Assembly (NCBI GenBank): GCA_031411575.1
Contig: JANOBJ010000023.1
Span: 1-25,552, forward strand
Source of the DNA: JANOBJ01 sp031411575
GTDB lineage: Bacteria; Pseudomonadota; Gammaproteobacteria; Burkholderiales; Burkholderiaceae_C
DNA length: 25,552 nt
Direction of reading: 5' to 3'
Position 1 is the first letter of the stretch, and each line of letters starts with the position of its first letter. Positions 14,820 through 22,588 of the stretch are shown here, in pieces. The translations under genes were made by a program, and so were the position numbers. The notes under the pieces are model-generated. The model made no database searches, was not told where the DNA came from, and saw only the letters and a list, made by a program, of their open reading frames with translations.

Positions 14820-15962
14820 TTGAACCTTGTCGGTCGCCGATCGCTCATTGTCGATGCTGTAGCCGCGGGCGCCGGCATTGCTCTGCCATGGTCCAGCCAC
14901 GCCAAGCCCGACCCGGGCGCCCGCAACTTAAGCGTGGTTCAGGTGGTGGACACGTCATCTGGCCAGCAGGATGTGTCCAAGGATTTCCTGATCGGCTCGC
15001 GCGCAGCCTGGCAGGACATCAATACCCGCGGCGGCATTCGCGGCCGCCGGATACAGCACCAGACGGTGGAGTTTGATGGCACACCCGACGCCCTCGCCGA
15101 GGTGCTGAAATCGGTCCGCGACGACCCAGGCTGCCTGGCCCTGTCGGGCACGGCGGGGAACACTGCGGCGACGCTCGTTGCTGCGCAATTGCGGCGGGAC
15201 CGCATGGGCTGGGCCCATGTCGCGCCATGGCTCCAGAGCGCCAGCGTGGACATCGATGAACAAACCTTCCCCATCTTCGCCGGGCGCCAGGAGCAGATCG
15301 CGCATGCGCTGCGAAACCTTTCCGCGATGGGTGTCACGGAAGTGGGCGCCGTGTTTGCGTCGGGGATCGACATGGCGCGCAACCGCACTGAGCTCGAATC
15401 CATCGCGGCTGCGCTCAAGCTGACGCTCAAGCCCTACGCCCCGTCGGCGTCCGACAACGAATTGACCCAACTCGGGCTGCGGCTTCCGGCGGCCGCGCCG
15501 GCGATCCTGCTCTTTCTGGGCGGCACACCGGAACTGGCTCAATTCACACAGGGAGTCGGCAAACAGACCCGCCAGCGTTACGTGGTGGCGCTTGCCGACG
15601 TAAACCTGCAGACCGTCCTGCAGATGGGCGCACTGCGCAACACGCCCATCATTGCCACCCAGTGCGTGCCAGTCGTTACGTCAAGTCAGCCCATCGTGCG
15701 TTCGTACCGCGAAGTGATGTCGCGGCTGTTCGACGAGCCCCCGGCACCACTGAGCCTTGCGGGATTCATCGCCGCCCGCTTCACGTTTGAGGTGCTGAAC
15801 GAAATCGAAGGTGTACCAAGCAGAGCCAGTGTCCTGGCAGCTTTCCAGCGCCGTACCCAACGCAGCATCGGCGGTTTTCCGGTCAGCTTTGACGCGCAAC
15901 GCCGCAGTGCCGGGTACGTGACCCAAAGCATGGTGACAAGCGATGGCCGCGTCGTCGGCTGA
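14820..15962 (+). CDS. ABC-type periplasmic solute-binding protein (branched-chain amino acid type), orphan
   Basis: I choose TTG 14820, which has GGAGAG at proper spacing and puts a signal peptide right at the N-terminus (MNLVGRRSLIVDAVAAGAG to SSHA), giving 380 residues. ATG 14793 is the alternative, with no SD. The two arginines in GRRSLIV hint at Tat export but do not match the full motif. The mature part resembles the Peripla_BP_6 (LivJ-like) fold: GSRAAWQDINTRGGIRGRRI, then LSGTAGNTAATLVAAQ. No permease or ATPase genes of that transporter type are nearby. It could serve a transporter elsewhere or act as a sensor. Ligand unknown. It lies 79 bp before ppx. Confidence 0.82.
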   Translation: MNLVGRRSLIVDAVAAGAGIALPWSSHAKPDPGARNLSVVQVVDTSSGQQDVSKDFLIGSRAAWQDINTRGGIRGRRIQHQTVEFDGTPDALAEVLKSVRDDPGCLALSGTAGNTAATLVAAQLRRDRMGWAHVAPWLQSASVDIDEQTFPIFAGRQEQIAHALRNLSAMGVTEVGAVFASGIDMARNRTELESIAAALKLTLKPYAPSASDNELTQLGLRLPAAAPAILLFLGGTPELAQFTQGVGKQTRQRYVVALADVNLQTVLQMGALRNTPIIATQCVPVVTSSQPIVRSYREVMSRLFDEPPAPLSLAGFIAARFTFEVLNEIEGVPSRASVLAAFQRRTQRSIGGFPVSFDAQRRSAGYVTQSMVTSDGRVVG

Positions 15963-16041
15963 GTTGGGGGTGCGCGCGGGCGCGTCGCGGAAATAGTCCG
16001 ACACCCGATGCTATGCTGTCAGAAATACCTTCAGGACTCAG

Positions 16042-17532
16042 ATGCAAAACGGAACCCTGCTGGCCGCCGTGGACCTCGGCTCCAACAGCTACCGGCTGGA
16101 AATTGGCCGCCTTGACCATGGCCAGATCCACCGAACCGAATACCTGAAGGAGACGGTGCGCCAGGGCAACGGCCTGGACAGCGACCGCAACCTGACTGAA
16201 GCGGCCATGCAGCGCGGCTGGGATTGCCTGGCGCGCTTTGCGGAACGGCTGGCGGGATTCCGCAAATTCCAGGTGCGAGCCGTCGCCACCCAGACCTTGC
16301 GCGAGGCGCGCAACCGCGACCCCTTTCTCAAGCGCGCCTGCGAGGTGCTGGGCTTTCCGATTGACGTGATTTCCGGCCGGGAAGAAGCGCGGCTGATCTA
16401 CCAGGGTGTGGCGCGCCTGCTGCCCCAGTCTGACGAGCGCCGCCTGGTGGTGGATATCGGCGGACGCTCGACCGAACTGATCCTGGGTCACCACTTCGAG
16501 GCGCAGGTCATGGAGTCGTACCGCGTGGGCAGCGTCGCGTGGTCGATGAAGTACTTTCAAGACGGCGAGTTCACCGCAAAGGCCTTTCAGCTTGCCGAGA
16601 TCGCCGCCAAGGCCGTGCTGGACGAAGCGCTCAACGCCTACCGGCGCGATGCATGGGATGTGGCCTACGGCTCCTCGGGCACCGTGGGTGCCGTGGCCGA
16701 CGTGCTGGCGACGGTGGGCGGCCCGCCGGGCATCGTCAGCCGCGACGGCCTGAACTGGCTGCTGGATCGGCTGCTGAAGGCGCAGAACGCGGACCGGATC
16801 CGGATCGATGGCCTGAAGGAAGACCGGCGCGCCGTGATCGGCGGCGGTGTCAGCGTGCTGCGCGCCGTCTTCGACCTGTTGGATATCACAGAGATGCACG
16901 CCGCCCAGGGCGCCTTGCGGCATGGCGTGCTGTATGACCTGCTGGATCGGGAAGAGGCCCAGACCGACTTGCGATCCAGCACGGTGGAGCGGCTGGCCCT
17001 CAAGTTCGCGGTGGACGCCGCGCATACGCAGCGCGTCGGCAAGGTGGCGGGCGAGCTGTTCGGCCAGCTGTTCCCCAACACCTCGGCCCACAAACCTGAA
17101 CGCTTCCGCCGCAAGCTGATGTGGGCGGCGCGTCTGCATGAGATCGGCAGCCTGGTGTCGCACAGCGACTACCACAAGCACGGCGCCTACATCCTGGACA
17201 ACGCTGACGCGCCAGGTTTCTCGCAGCCCGAGTTGCACCGGCTCAGCTTGCTTGTGCTGGGTCACCGCGGCAAGCTGCGCAAGTTGGATGCCGACTTTGA
17301 GGACGAAGTGTTTGTGCAACAGCTCCTGGCCCTTCGGCTGGCCGTGATCCTGTGCCATGCGCGGCGCGAGCCGGATCTCAAAGGGATGCGGCTGGAAGCC
17401 AACGCCCAGGACCGCCGTGTCACGATGACGGTGCGCCCGGACTGGGCGCTGGCCTACCCCCAATCGGCGCACCTGCTGCGCGAAGAAGTGGCCGCCTGGC
17501 AAAAGATGCCCTGGGCGTTCGTGCTGGCCTGA
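16042..17532 (+). CDS. ppx: Exopolyphosphatase, Ppx/GppA family
   Basis: A 496-residue protein of the usual Ppx length. It trims phosphate from the ends of polyphosphate, or hydrolyses pppGpp in the GppA branch. The actin-like ATPase-fold N-terminus has VDLGSNSYRL (from residue 10), the catalytic glutamate segment SGREEARLIYQG and VVDIGGRSTELILG. The last differs from the common GGGST loop by an arginine. The C-terminal helical region contains an HD-like pattern, LHEIGSLVSHSDYHKHGAYIL. The ATG start has CAGGA upstream. The neighbours ppk, CYTH-CHAD and pst-pho favour polyphosphate over pppGpp. A lone TGTCA upstream is not a Pho box. No terminator is clear. Confidence 0.95.
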   Translation: MQNGTLLAAVDLGSNSYRLEIGRLDHGQIHRTEYLKETVRQGNGLDSDRNLTEAAMQRGWDCLARFAERLAGFRKFQVRAVATQTLREARNRDPFLKRACEVLGFPIDVISGREEARLIYQGVARLLPQSDERRLVVDIGGRSTELILGHHFEAQVMESYRVGSVAWSMKYFQDGEFTAKAFQLAEIAAKAVLDEALNAYRRDAWDVAYGSSGTVGAVADVLATVGGPPGIVSRDGLNWLLDRLLKAQNADRIRIDGLKEDRRAVIGGGVSVLRAVFDLLDITEMHAAQGALRHGVLYDLLDREEAQTDLRSSTVERLALKFAVDAAHTQRVGKVAGELFGQLFPNTSAHKPERFRRKLMWAARLHEIGSLVSHSDYHKHGAYILDNADAPGFSQPELHRLSLLVLGHRGKLRKLDADFEDEVFVQQLLALRLAVILCHARREPDLKGMRLEANAQDRRVTMTVRPDWALAYPQSAHLLREEVAAWQKMPWAFVLA

Positions 17533-17618
17533 CCAGCCATCGACCGGTCGCGCTTCGATTCATCACGATACGGCGGCACATGGGTGGGAAAACCGCTATT
17601 TCCAACTTCCTTTTAAAC

Positions 17619-17637
17619 CGTATAAACTGTTTATACG
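17619..17637. promoter_or_regulatory. 19-bp perfect palindrome over the -10 of the RHH-like gene (candidate operator)
   Basis: CGTATAAACTGTTTATACG consists of perfect 9-bp arms around one central base, 24 bp before the ATG at 17661. It contains TATAAA (17621-17626), a likely -10; no good -35 is seen. A palindrome covering the -10 is the expected layout for repression, perhaps by the gene's own product. The other sequence in the 17533-17660 gap shows no further signal. Confidence 0.65.
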
Positions 17638-17660
17638 TTTAACCCTTCAGGAGTTTGCCG

Positions 17661-18068
17661 ATGGCAACCGCAAAGCAGAAAGCCGTAACCCCAAAAAGCA
17701 TCAAGGCTGCCGTCAGGAAGGCCGCCTCCAAGCCGCCGACGAAACCTGCCCCCGTGACAGCCCGCGCACCGGCCGCCAAAGCCAATCCGGTCAAAGCGCC
17801 AGTCAAAGGCCCCACCAAGGCCGACAAAGCTTCCAAACCCAAAAAACCCAAGCTGGTGCGCGACAGCTTCACCATTCCCAAGGCCGAGTACGAAGCGTTG
17901 GCGGCGCTCAAGCAACGCGCCCTCAAGCTGGCTCAGCCGGTCAAAAAGAGCGAGCTGCTGCGCGCCGGCATCAAGGCGCTGTCCAGCCAGTCTGACGCCG
18001 CATTCCTGTCATCGCTCAAGGCAGTTCCCGCCATCAAGACCGGGCGCCCCAAGCTGGCCGCCGGCTGA
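17661..18068 (+). CDS. Basic protein with Lys/Ala/Pro-rich tail and ribbon-helix-helix-like C-terminal domain
   Basis: The start is ATG 17661, with AGGAG at 7-bp spacing; a TTG six bases earlier lies too near the SD. The product has 135 residues. Residues 1-65 are a low-complexity histone-H1-like tail of lysine, alanine and proline (KAAVRKAASKPPTKPAP). Residues 66-107 read VRDSFTIPKAEYEAL, a long helix, then KKSELLRAGIKAL, which is the strand-helix-helix layout of ribbon-helix-helix DNA-binding proteins. The end IKTGRPK resembles a partial AT-hook. A DNA-binding or nucleoid-associated role is inferred from composition and fold pattern; I do not recognise a named family. A perfect 19-bp palindrome sits on its probable promoter, which would suit autoregulation. 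It lies 128 bp after ppx and may be separately controlled. Confidence 0.85.
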   Translation: MATAKQKAVTPKSIKAAVRKAASKPPTKPAPVTARAPAAKANPVKAPVKGPTKADKASKPKKPKLVRDSFTIPKAEYEALAALKQRALKLAQPVKKSELLRAGIKALSSQSDAAFLSSLKAVPAIKTGRPKLAAG

Positions 18069-18266
18069 TCAGTTCAAGGTATGCGACCGGGAAACGTCGG
18101 GCCGCTCGACTCTGTTTAGCGGCTGGAGCGATTCCTGAAACCTGGATTCCATCGCCAGGGTGGAATCCAGTTCATCCTTGACTTGCAGAACCAACGGGTC
18201 ATCAGAACCGTATCGAGCCTGCAATTTGCCAAACAGCCGCTTCAGGTTGTCAACATGTCGGATCAT
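18069..18266 (-). CDS. Small protein of unknown function, 65 residues
   Basis: The start is ATG 18266, preceded by GAGGAG at 8-bp spacing, reading MIRHVDNLKRLFGKLQARYG. It is followed by a charged helical stretch with VKDELDSTLAMESRFQESL and a polar tail. There is no signal peptide or membrane segment; it looks like a short, probably coiled, cytoplasmic protein. I do not recognise it. Its stop codon abuts the stop of the convergent basic protein, the two sharing the palindrome TGATCA at 18066-18071. An SD and amino-acid-like composition support it as real. The gap of 86 bp to the CYTH-CHAD stop means it could be the last gene of that unit or have its own promoter. Confidence 0.62.
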   Translation of the reverse strand: MIRHVDNLKRLFGKLQARYGSDDPLVLQVKDELDSTLAMESRFQESLQPLNRVERPDVSRSHTLN

Positions 18267-18352
18267 CGGAAGGCTCCTCGAGAAGGGGACAGATGGTAAA
18301 CCGCCCTTCCCATGGACCACAACTCCCGGCCATACCTCCCTGCCAAATGGGG

Positions 18353-19858
18353 TTATTCAGCAGTTTTGCGGCCCAGTGCGACACCCCGGAGGAACTCAAC
18401 GACCCCCGCGTCAACGTCCAGGCTTGCAGCGATCACCGCCACCTGGGTCACGTCGCGGTCAGCCCCGAGGCTCGCCTGCAGGCCCTCGGCTTCCTCCAGC
18501 CAGCGTTGCGCGCGGTGCTTGGGCAGCAGGTTTCGCAGCGCTTCGATGCTGTAGCGCAGCCGTTTGGCGAGGATGCGCACCCGATGCTGGCTGGCAGCGT
18601 CGCCCGCAACCTTTCGGGCCTGCCGCAAACGCTTGTGCAGTTGCGTCATGCGGTGCCTGGCCCAGCGCCGTGCAGTCAGCTTTTGCTCGGCGGCGGCACT
18701 CTCCGGTCCGGACCGCTCCACACTGCCTTCCAGCCACTGCGTGATCGCCAGCAGCGCAGCGCCGACACCCGGTTCTTCCAGCGCGTAGCGCACGGCCTTG
18801 CGCTGGAGCGTGGCAGCTTCCGACAGCGCATGAACCAGCGCCTGCCACGCCTCGGTACGACGGGTGTCGCCGCCCATGTAGGCGTCAGCAAGCGGCGGCA
18901 ACGTCTCGGTCAGCGCCACATCAAGGTCGCGCAGTTCGCCCAGCAGGGTCACCAGCGACCGCAAAGGCAGCGAGGGTGGCGCGCCCGCGCCCGCCGGCAC
19001 CGGCCCGAACAGCCGACAGGCACCTTTGAAACGTCGCCAACCGATCCGCGCCTGGTGTACCACCTCCGGGTCGTCCGAACCGCGCAGCACATTCAGATTG
19101 GCAATGAACTGGCCAAACATTTCGCACAAGACCAGCCGGGACGCGTCGGACAACGCCAGTCCGGCTGACAGCCTGGGCGGCTGGGCGCGCAGCGGCGCGT
19201 CCAGCGTCTGTTGCGCCAGCGCGTAGCCGCGCTCCGCCTTGCTCATGCTGGATGGCAGCACCGCCATGCCGTGGGCAATCTGTCCGGCGAGTTCGAACAG
19301 CGCCGACGGTTCGCCCGCCAGCAGCTCGAACTCCAGTTCACAAACAGGGGCGCGCCGGTCGCCCACCGCTATTTCACCCACATCCAGCGCCACTTCCACC
19401 ACGCTCCTGTCGCGCCTGTGCACCACCCAGCGGGTACGTTCAAAGTCTGTCACGAAGCAGGGCCGCAGCGCCGGGAAAACGACCCCATCAGGATCAATGA
19501 CCAGCCAGGGACTGCCCTCCATGGCGCCCCATTCAAGCGCCGGTCCGGCAACAGGAGTTTCCCATTCTCCGCGCCGGCTCAGCGCTGACACACCCTCGCC
19601 TGCCGTCTTGAGGGTTTGCAGCCACTGCGCGTTCGCCCCACTGCCCACCCGCCGCAAACGAAGCGCGACATGCGCCTTGCGCAAGCTCTGTTCGGGCGTG
19701 TCGTAGTAGATGTTGTGCAGCCGCTGGCGTGTCGCCTGGCGTCTGGCCAGCAACGGGGTACGTGCCAGTCGCCCGGCCAAGCCCGTCGGCTCGGACGTGG
19801 TCAGCGCCAGCTTGAGCTCGATTTCTTCCGGGCGGCGAACGCGTGCCGCTGGTTTCAT
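18353..19858 (-). CDS. CYTH and CHAD domain-containing protein
   Basis: The start is ATG 19858 (MKPAARVRRPEEIELKLAL), with GAGGTGAG upstream, giving 501 residues; an upstream in-frame ATG at 19912 lacks this. The CYTH domain occupies roughly residues 10-205. It has the EIELK signature and alternating charged strands (HNIYYDTPEQSLRKAHVALRL in two parts) of the triphosphate tunnel fold that handles inorganic or organic polyphosphates. The CHAD domain follows from about 230 to the end, an alpha-helical bundle with conserved histidines and basic residues (VVHQARIGWRRFKGACRLF, HRVRILAKRLRYSIEAL). CHAD domains are known to bind polyphosphate granules. With ppk, sixA and ppx around it, a role in polyphosphate binding or triphosphate hydrolysis is likely; catalysis is not shown. 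Confidence 0.93.
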   Translation of the reverse strand: MKPAARVRRPEEIELKLALTTSEPTGLAGRLARTPLLARRQATRQRLHNIYYDTPEQSLRKAHVALRLRRVGSGANAQWLQTLKTAGEGVSALSRRGEWETPVAGPALEWGAMEGSPWLVIDPDGVVFPALRPCFVTDFERTRWVVHRRDRSVVEVALDVGEIAVGDRRAPVCELEFELLAGEPSALFELAGQIAHGMAVLPSSMSKAERGYALAQQTLDAPLRAQPPRLSAGLALSDASRLVLCEMFGQFIANLNVLRGSDDPEVVHQARIGWRRFKGACRLFGPVPAGAGAPPSLPLRSLVTLLGELRDLDVALTETLPPLADAYMGGDTRRTEAWQALVHALSEAATLQRKAVRYALEEPGVGAALLAITQWLEGSVERSGPESAAAEQKLTARRWARHRMTQLHKRLRQARKVAGDAASQHRVRILAKRLRYSIEALRNLLPKHRAQRWLEEAEGLQASLGADRDVTQVAVIAASLDVDAGVVEFLRGVALGRKTAE

Positions 19859-19942
19859 GGGACTCACCTCTCGCGCAGGAAACACATCAACCCAGTCCCT
19901 GGTTGCTGCCACGATGGCGCCACGCGGTTTGCGTTGACACGG

Positions 19943-20404
19943 CTACAGCATGTCTGGTGACTGGACCGTGACCACGACGGTTTGCAGGCTTTCGCCCCGC
20001 TCGCGGCTGCGCAGCCACCAGACCGCGCCCTTGCGAACGGCGCACGCGCCTTCCTGCAGACCGGCCAGGCGGGTGATGACCAGCCCCAGCGTAGGCTGGT
20101 GGCCCACCACCAGCAAAGTGCCTTTGCCATTCGGCCATTTCACCAGCTCCAGCAGTTCTTCGGCGGAGGCCATGGGTGACAGTTCATCCCGCAGCTTGTA
20201 CTTGCGCCCCACCGCCAGCACGGTCTGCTCGCAGCGCCGAGCCGGGCTGGACATCACTCGCGCGCCCTCGGGCACCTGGCGGTCGAGCCAGCCAGCCATG
20301 CGCGCGGCCTGTTTCTCGCCACGCGGGGTGAGTGCGCGCGCCAGGTCATCGCAGCCTTCCACCCACTCCTCTGCCTCGGCATGGCGCCACAGGATCAGGT
20401 CCAT
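19943..20404 (-). CDS. sixA: Phosphohistidine phosphatase SixA family
   Basis: A 153-residue histidine phosphatase-fold protein. The catalytic motif is LWRHAEAE (H8), where many relatives have RHG, and the second histidine lies in VVGHQPTLG (H102). SSPARRCEQTV is the conserved substrate-side segment. SixA removes phosphate from histidine residues of phosphotransfer proteins; in E. coli it acts on the nitrogen-related phosphotransferase protein NPr. It begins 3 bp after the ppk stop, so the two are almost certainly co-transcribed and perhaps translationally linked. Substrate here is unknown; because PPK works through phosphohistidines, a link to PPK is tempting but unproven. Confidence 0.9.
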   Translation of the reverse strand: MDLILWRHAEAEEWVEGCDDLARALTPRGEKQAARMAGWLDRQVPEGARVMSSPARRCEQTVLAVGRKYKLRDELSPMASAEELLELVKWPNGKGTLLVVGHQPTLGLVITRLAGLQEGACAVRKGAVWWLRSRERGESLQTVVVTVQSPDML

Positions 20405-20407
20405 GGT

Positions 20408-22567
20408 TCAGCTTTCGTACCGCGTCGGGCCGGCGCCATGGCGGTTCATCAGAGCCAACTGGGCACTCCGGCCCAATTGCCGGGTGCCGGTGCCCACGCG
20501 CCGGTAAGTACCGTCGGGGCCCATGTCCCAGGCATCGCGGTCGTCATGCAGGTAGGCCACCAGGCACTCGTCAATGATGCGCTGGCGCAAGGCGGGGTCG
20601 GTAACTGGCCAGGCCAATTCGATGCGGCGCAGCATATTGCGGTTCATCCAGTCGGCGCTGGACAGGTAGAGCGATTCGTCGTCCGCACTGCGGAAATAGA
20701 ACACCCGGGAATGCTCCAGGAACCGCCCGATCACCGAGCGCACGCGGATGTTGTCGGTCACGCCGGGCACCTGCGCCGGCAGCATGCAGGCGCCGCGCAC
20801 GATCAGGTCGATGCGCGCGCCCTGCTGGCCGGCACGCACCAGCGCCAGAATCAGCGTCTCATCGGTCAGCGCGTTCATCTTGAGCACGATGCGCGCATCC
20901 CCGCCACGCGCGGCATCGGCCCCGACCGCCTCGATTTTCTCCAGCAACCGGCGGTGCAGATGAAACGGTGCCAGCCACAACCGGTGCAGACGCGGCAGGC
21001 GGCTCTGGCCGGCCAGGTGCACAAAGACGTGTTCGACATCCGCCGTGAGCTGGGCGTCAGCACTCAGGTAGCTGATGTCGGTGTACAGGCGCGCAGTGAT
21101 CGGGTTGTAGTTGCCCGTAGAGAGGTGCGCGTAGCGCACCAAGCGCCGACCCTCGCGGCGGGTGATCAGCAGCATCTTGGCATGGGTCTTCAGGCCCACC
21201 ACGCCATACACCACCTGCGCGCCGATCGATTCCAGCATCTCCGCCCAGTTGATGTTGGCCTCTTCGTCGAAGCGGGCCTTGAGCTCCACCACCGCCGTGA
21301 CTTCCTTGCCGCGCCGCACCGCCTCGCGCACCAGGTCCAACAATTCTGAATCGGCGCCGGTGCGGTAGATAGTCTGCTTGATGGCCAGCACCTGCGGGTC
21401 GTGCACCGCCTCGCGCAGGAACGCCAGCACGCCATCGAAACTCTCGAACGGCTGATGGATCACCACATCGCCATCCTTCAGCCGCTCAAAAAACGACTGC
21501 CCCGGCGCCAGCTGAGCCGGGTAGGACGCCAGGTACGGGGGGTAGCGCAGCGCCGGTGCTTCCACCAGATCGATCAGTTGCGTCAAGCGCACCAGGTTCA
21601 CCGGCCCATGCACCCGGTACAGCGACTGGGCCGGCAGCTCAAACTGCCTGAGCAGGAACGACGACAGGTACTCCGAGCAACCGGCCGACACCTCCAGCCG
21701 CACCGCCTGACCGTAGTGGCGGTGCTGAAGGCCCTGACGCAAAGCCGTGCGCAAGTTCTTGACGTCATCCTCATCGACCGCCAGCTCAGAGTGGCGGGTG
21801 ACGCGAAACTGCGAGAACTGGCCAACTTCGCGCCCGGGAAACAGATCCACGAGGTGCGAGCGGATCACGCTGGACAGCGACACCAGTAGCGTCCTCTTGC
21901 CCGACACCTTGGCAGGCATGCGGATCAGTCGCGGCAGCACGCGCGGCACCTTGACGATGGAGATGTCGTTTTCGCGGCCAAACGCATCCAGCCCGCTTAA
22001 GTGCACGATGAAGTTGAGCGACTTGTTGGCGACCTGCGGAAACGGGTGCGCCGGGTCCAGCCCGACCGGCACCAGCAGCGGACGGACTTCATGCTCAAAA
22101 TAGTCGCGTACCCAGCGCCGTTGCGCCGCGTCGCGCTCGCCGTGCGAGACGATCCGGATGCCTTGCCGGTCGAACGCCGGCATCAGGTCGTCGTTGTACA
22201 GCGCGTACTGGCGTGCCACCAGGTCGTGCGCGGCGGCGGCCAGGGCTCCAAACGACTCAACCGTGTACAGCCCCTTCTTGTCACCGGCCTGCAGCGCGTT
22301 GACATGCGGCTCGACGCGGACTTCAAAGAACTCGTCCAGATTGGACGAGACGATGCACAGGTAGCGCAGCCGCTCGATCAGCGGCACGTCGGCGCGGTAG
22401 GCCCAGTCGAGCACCCGCTCATTGAACGCCAGGATGCTGTGGTCGCGGTTCAGCAACGACACCACCGGCGGCGATGCGGCAGCGACGCCTTGCGGCTCAT
22501 GGGCATCATCGGACGTCGGGAGTGGTTGGTTTTCGCGCACGGCAAGCTGTCGGCGATGCAGATTCAT
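20408..22567 (-). CDS. ppk: Polyphosphate kinase 1
   Basis: A 719-residue PPK1 that makes polyphosphate from ATP. After a 30-residue variable N-terminus comes LLNRDHSILAFNERVLDWA, then SSNLDEFFEVRV. Next is the middle domain with HQPFESF, followed by the two phospholipase-D-like domains with catalytic histidines H462 (GLKTHAKML) and H481 (YAHLSTGNYN). Their 19-residue spacing equals that of E. coli H435/H454. AAGGGG precedes the ATG. It is 21 bp downstream of the glycosyltransferase stop, and three Pho-box units lie upstream, so it may be read both from the upstream operon and from its own phosphate-regulated promoter. sixA and the CYTH-CHAD gene follow. Confidence 0.98.
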   Translation of the reverse strand: MNLHRRQLAVRENQPLPTSDDAHEPQGVAAASPPVVSLLNRDHSILAFNERVLDWAYRADVPLIERLRYLCIVSSNLDEFFEVRVEPHVNALQAGDKKGLYTVESFGALAAAAHDLVARQYALYNDDLMPAFDRQGIRIVSHGERDAAQRRWVRDYFEHEVRPLLVPVGLDPAHPFPQVANKSLNFIVHLSGLDAFGRENDISIVKVPRVLPRLIRMPAKVSGKRTLLVSLSSVIRSHLVDLFPGREVGQFSQFRVTRHSELAVDEDDVKNLRTALRQGLQHRHYGQAVRLEVSAGCSEYLSSFLLRQFELPAQSLYRVHGPVNLVRLTQLIDLVEAPALRYPPYLASYPAQLAPGQSFFERLKDGDVVIHQPFESFDGVLAFLREAVHDPQVLAIKQTIYRTGADSELLDLVREAVRRGKEVTAVVELKARFDEEANINWAEMLESIGAQVVYGVVGLKTHAKMLLITRREGRRLVRYAHLSTGNYNPITARLYTDISYLSADAQLTADVEHVFVHLAGQSRLPRLHRLWLAPFHLHRRLLEKIEAVGADAARGGDARIVLKMNALTDETLILALVRAGQQGARIDLIVRGACMLPAQVPGVTDNIRVRSVIGRFLEHSRVFYFRSADDESLYLSSADWMNRNMLRRIELAWPVTDPALRQRIIDECLVAYLHDDRDAWDMGPDGTYRRVGTGTRQLGRSAQLALMNRHGAGPTRYES

Positions 22568-22588
22568 CGCCCCTTTTATGACAAGTCT

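Noticed and set aside
16005..16022. TGTCA upstream of ppx as a Pho box
   Set aside because: Only one unit is present; no second TGTCA lies 11 bp away on either side.
15883..17502. 539-residue open frame on the minus strand opposite ppx
   Set aside because: The plus strand encodes a complete, well-conserved exopolyphosphatase. The minus frame is low-complexity His/Gln/Arg-rich, as expected of the complement of a high-GC gene.
17655..17660. TTG 17655 as start of the RHH-like gene
   Set aside because: It is only about two bases from the SD AGGAG; ATG 17661 has ideal spacing.
18293..19168. 291-residue plus-strand frame opposite the CYTH-CHAD gene
   Set aside because: Composition of an antisense shadow (Gln/Arg/His-rich); the opposite strand has clear CYTH and CHAD motifs.
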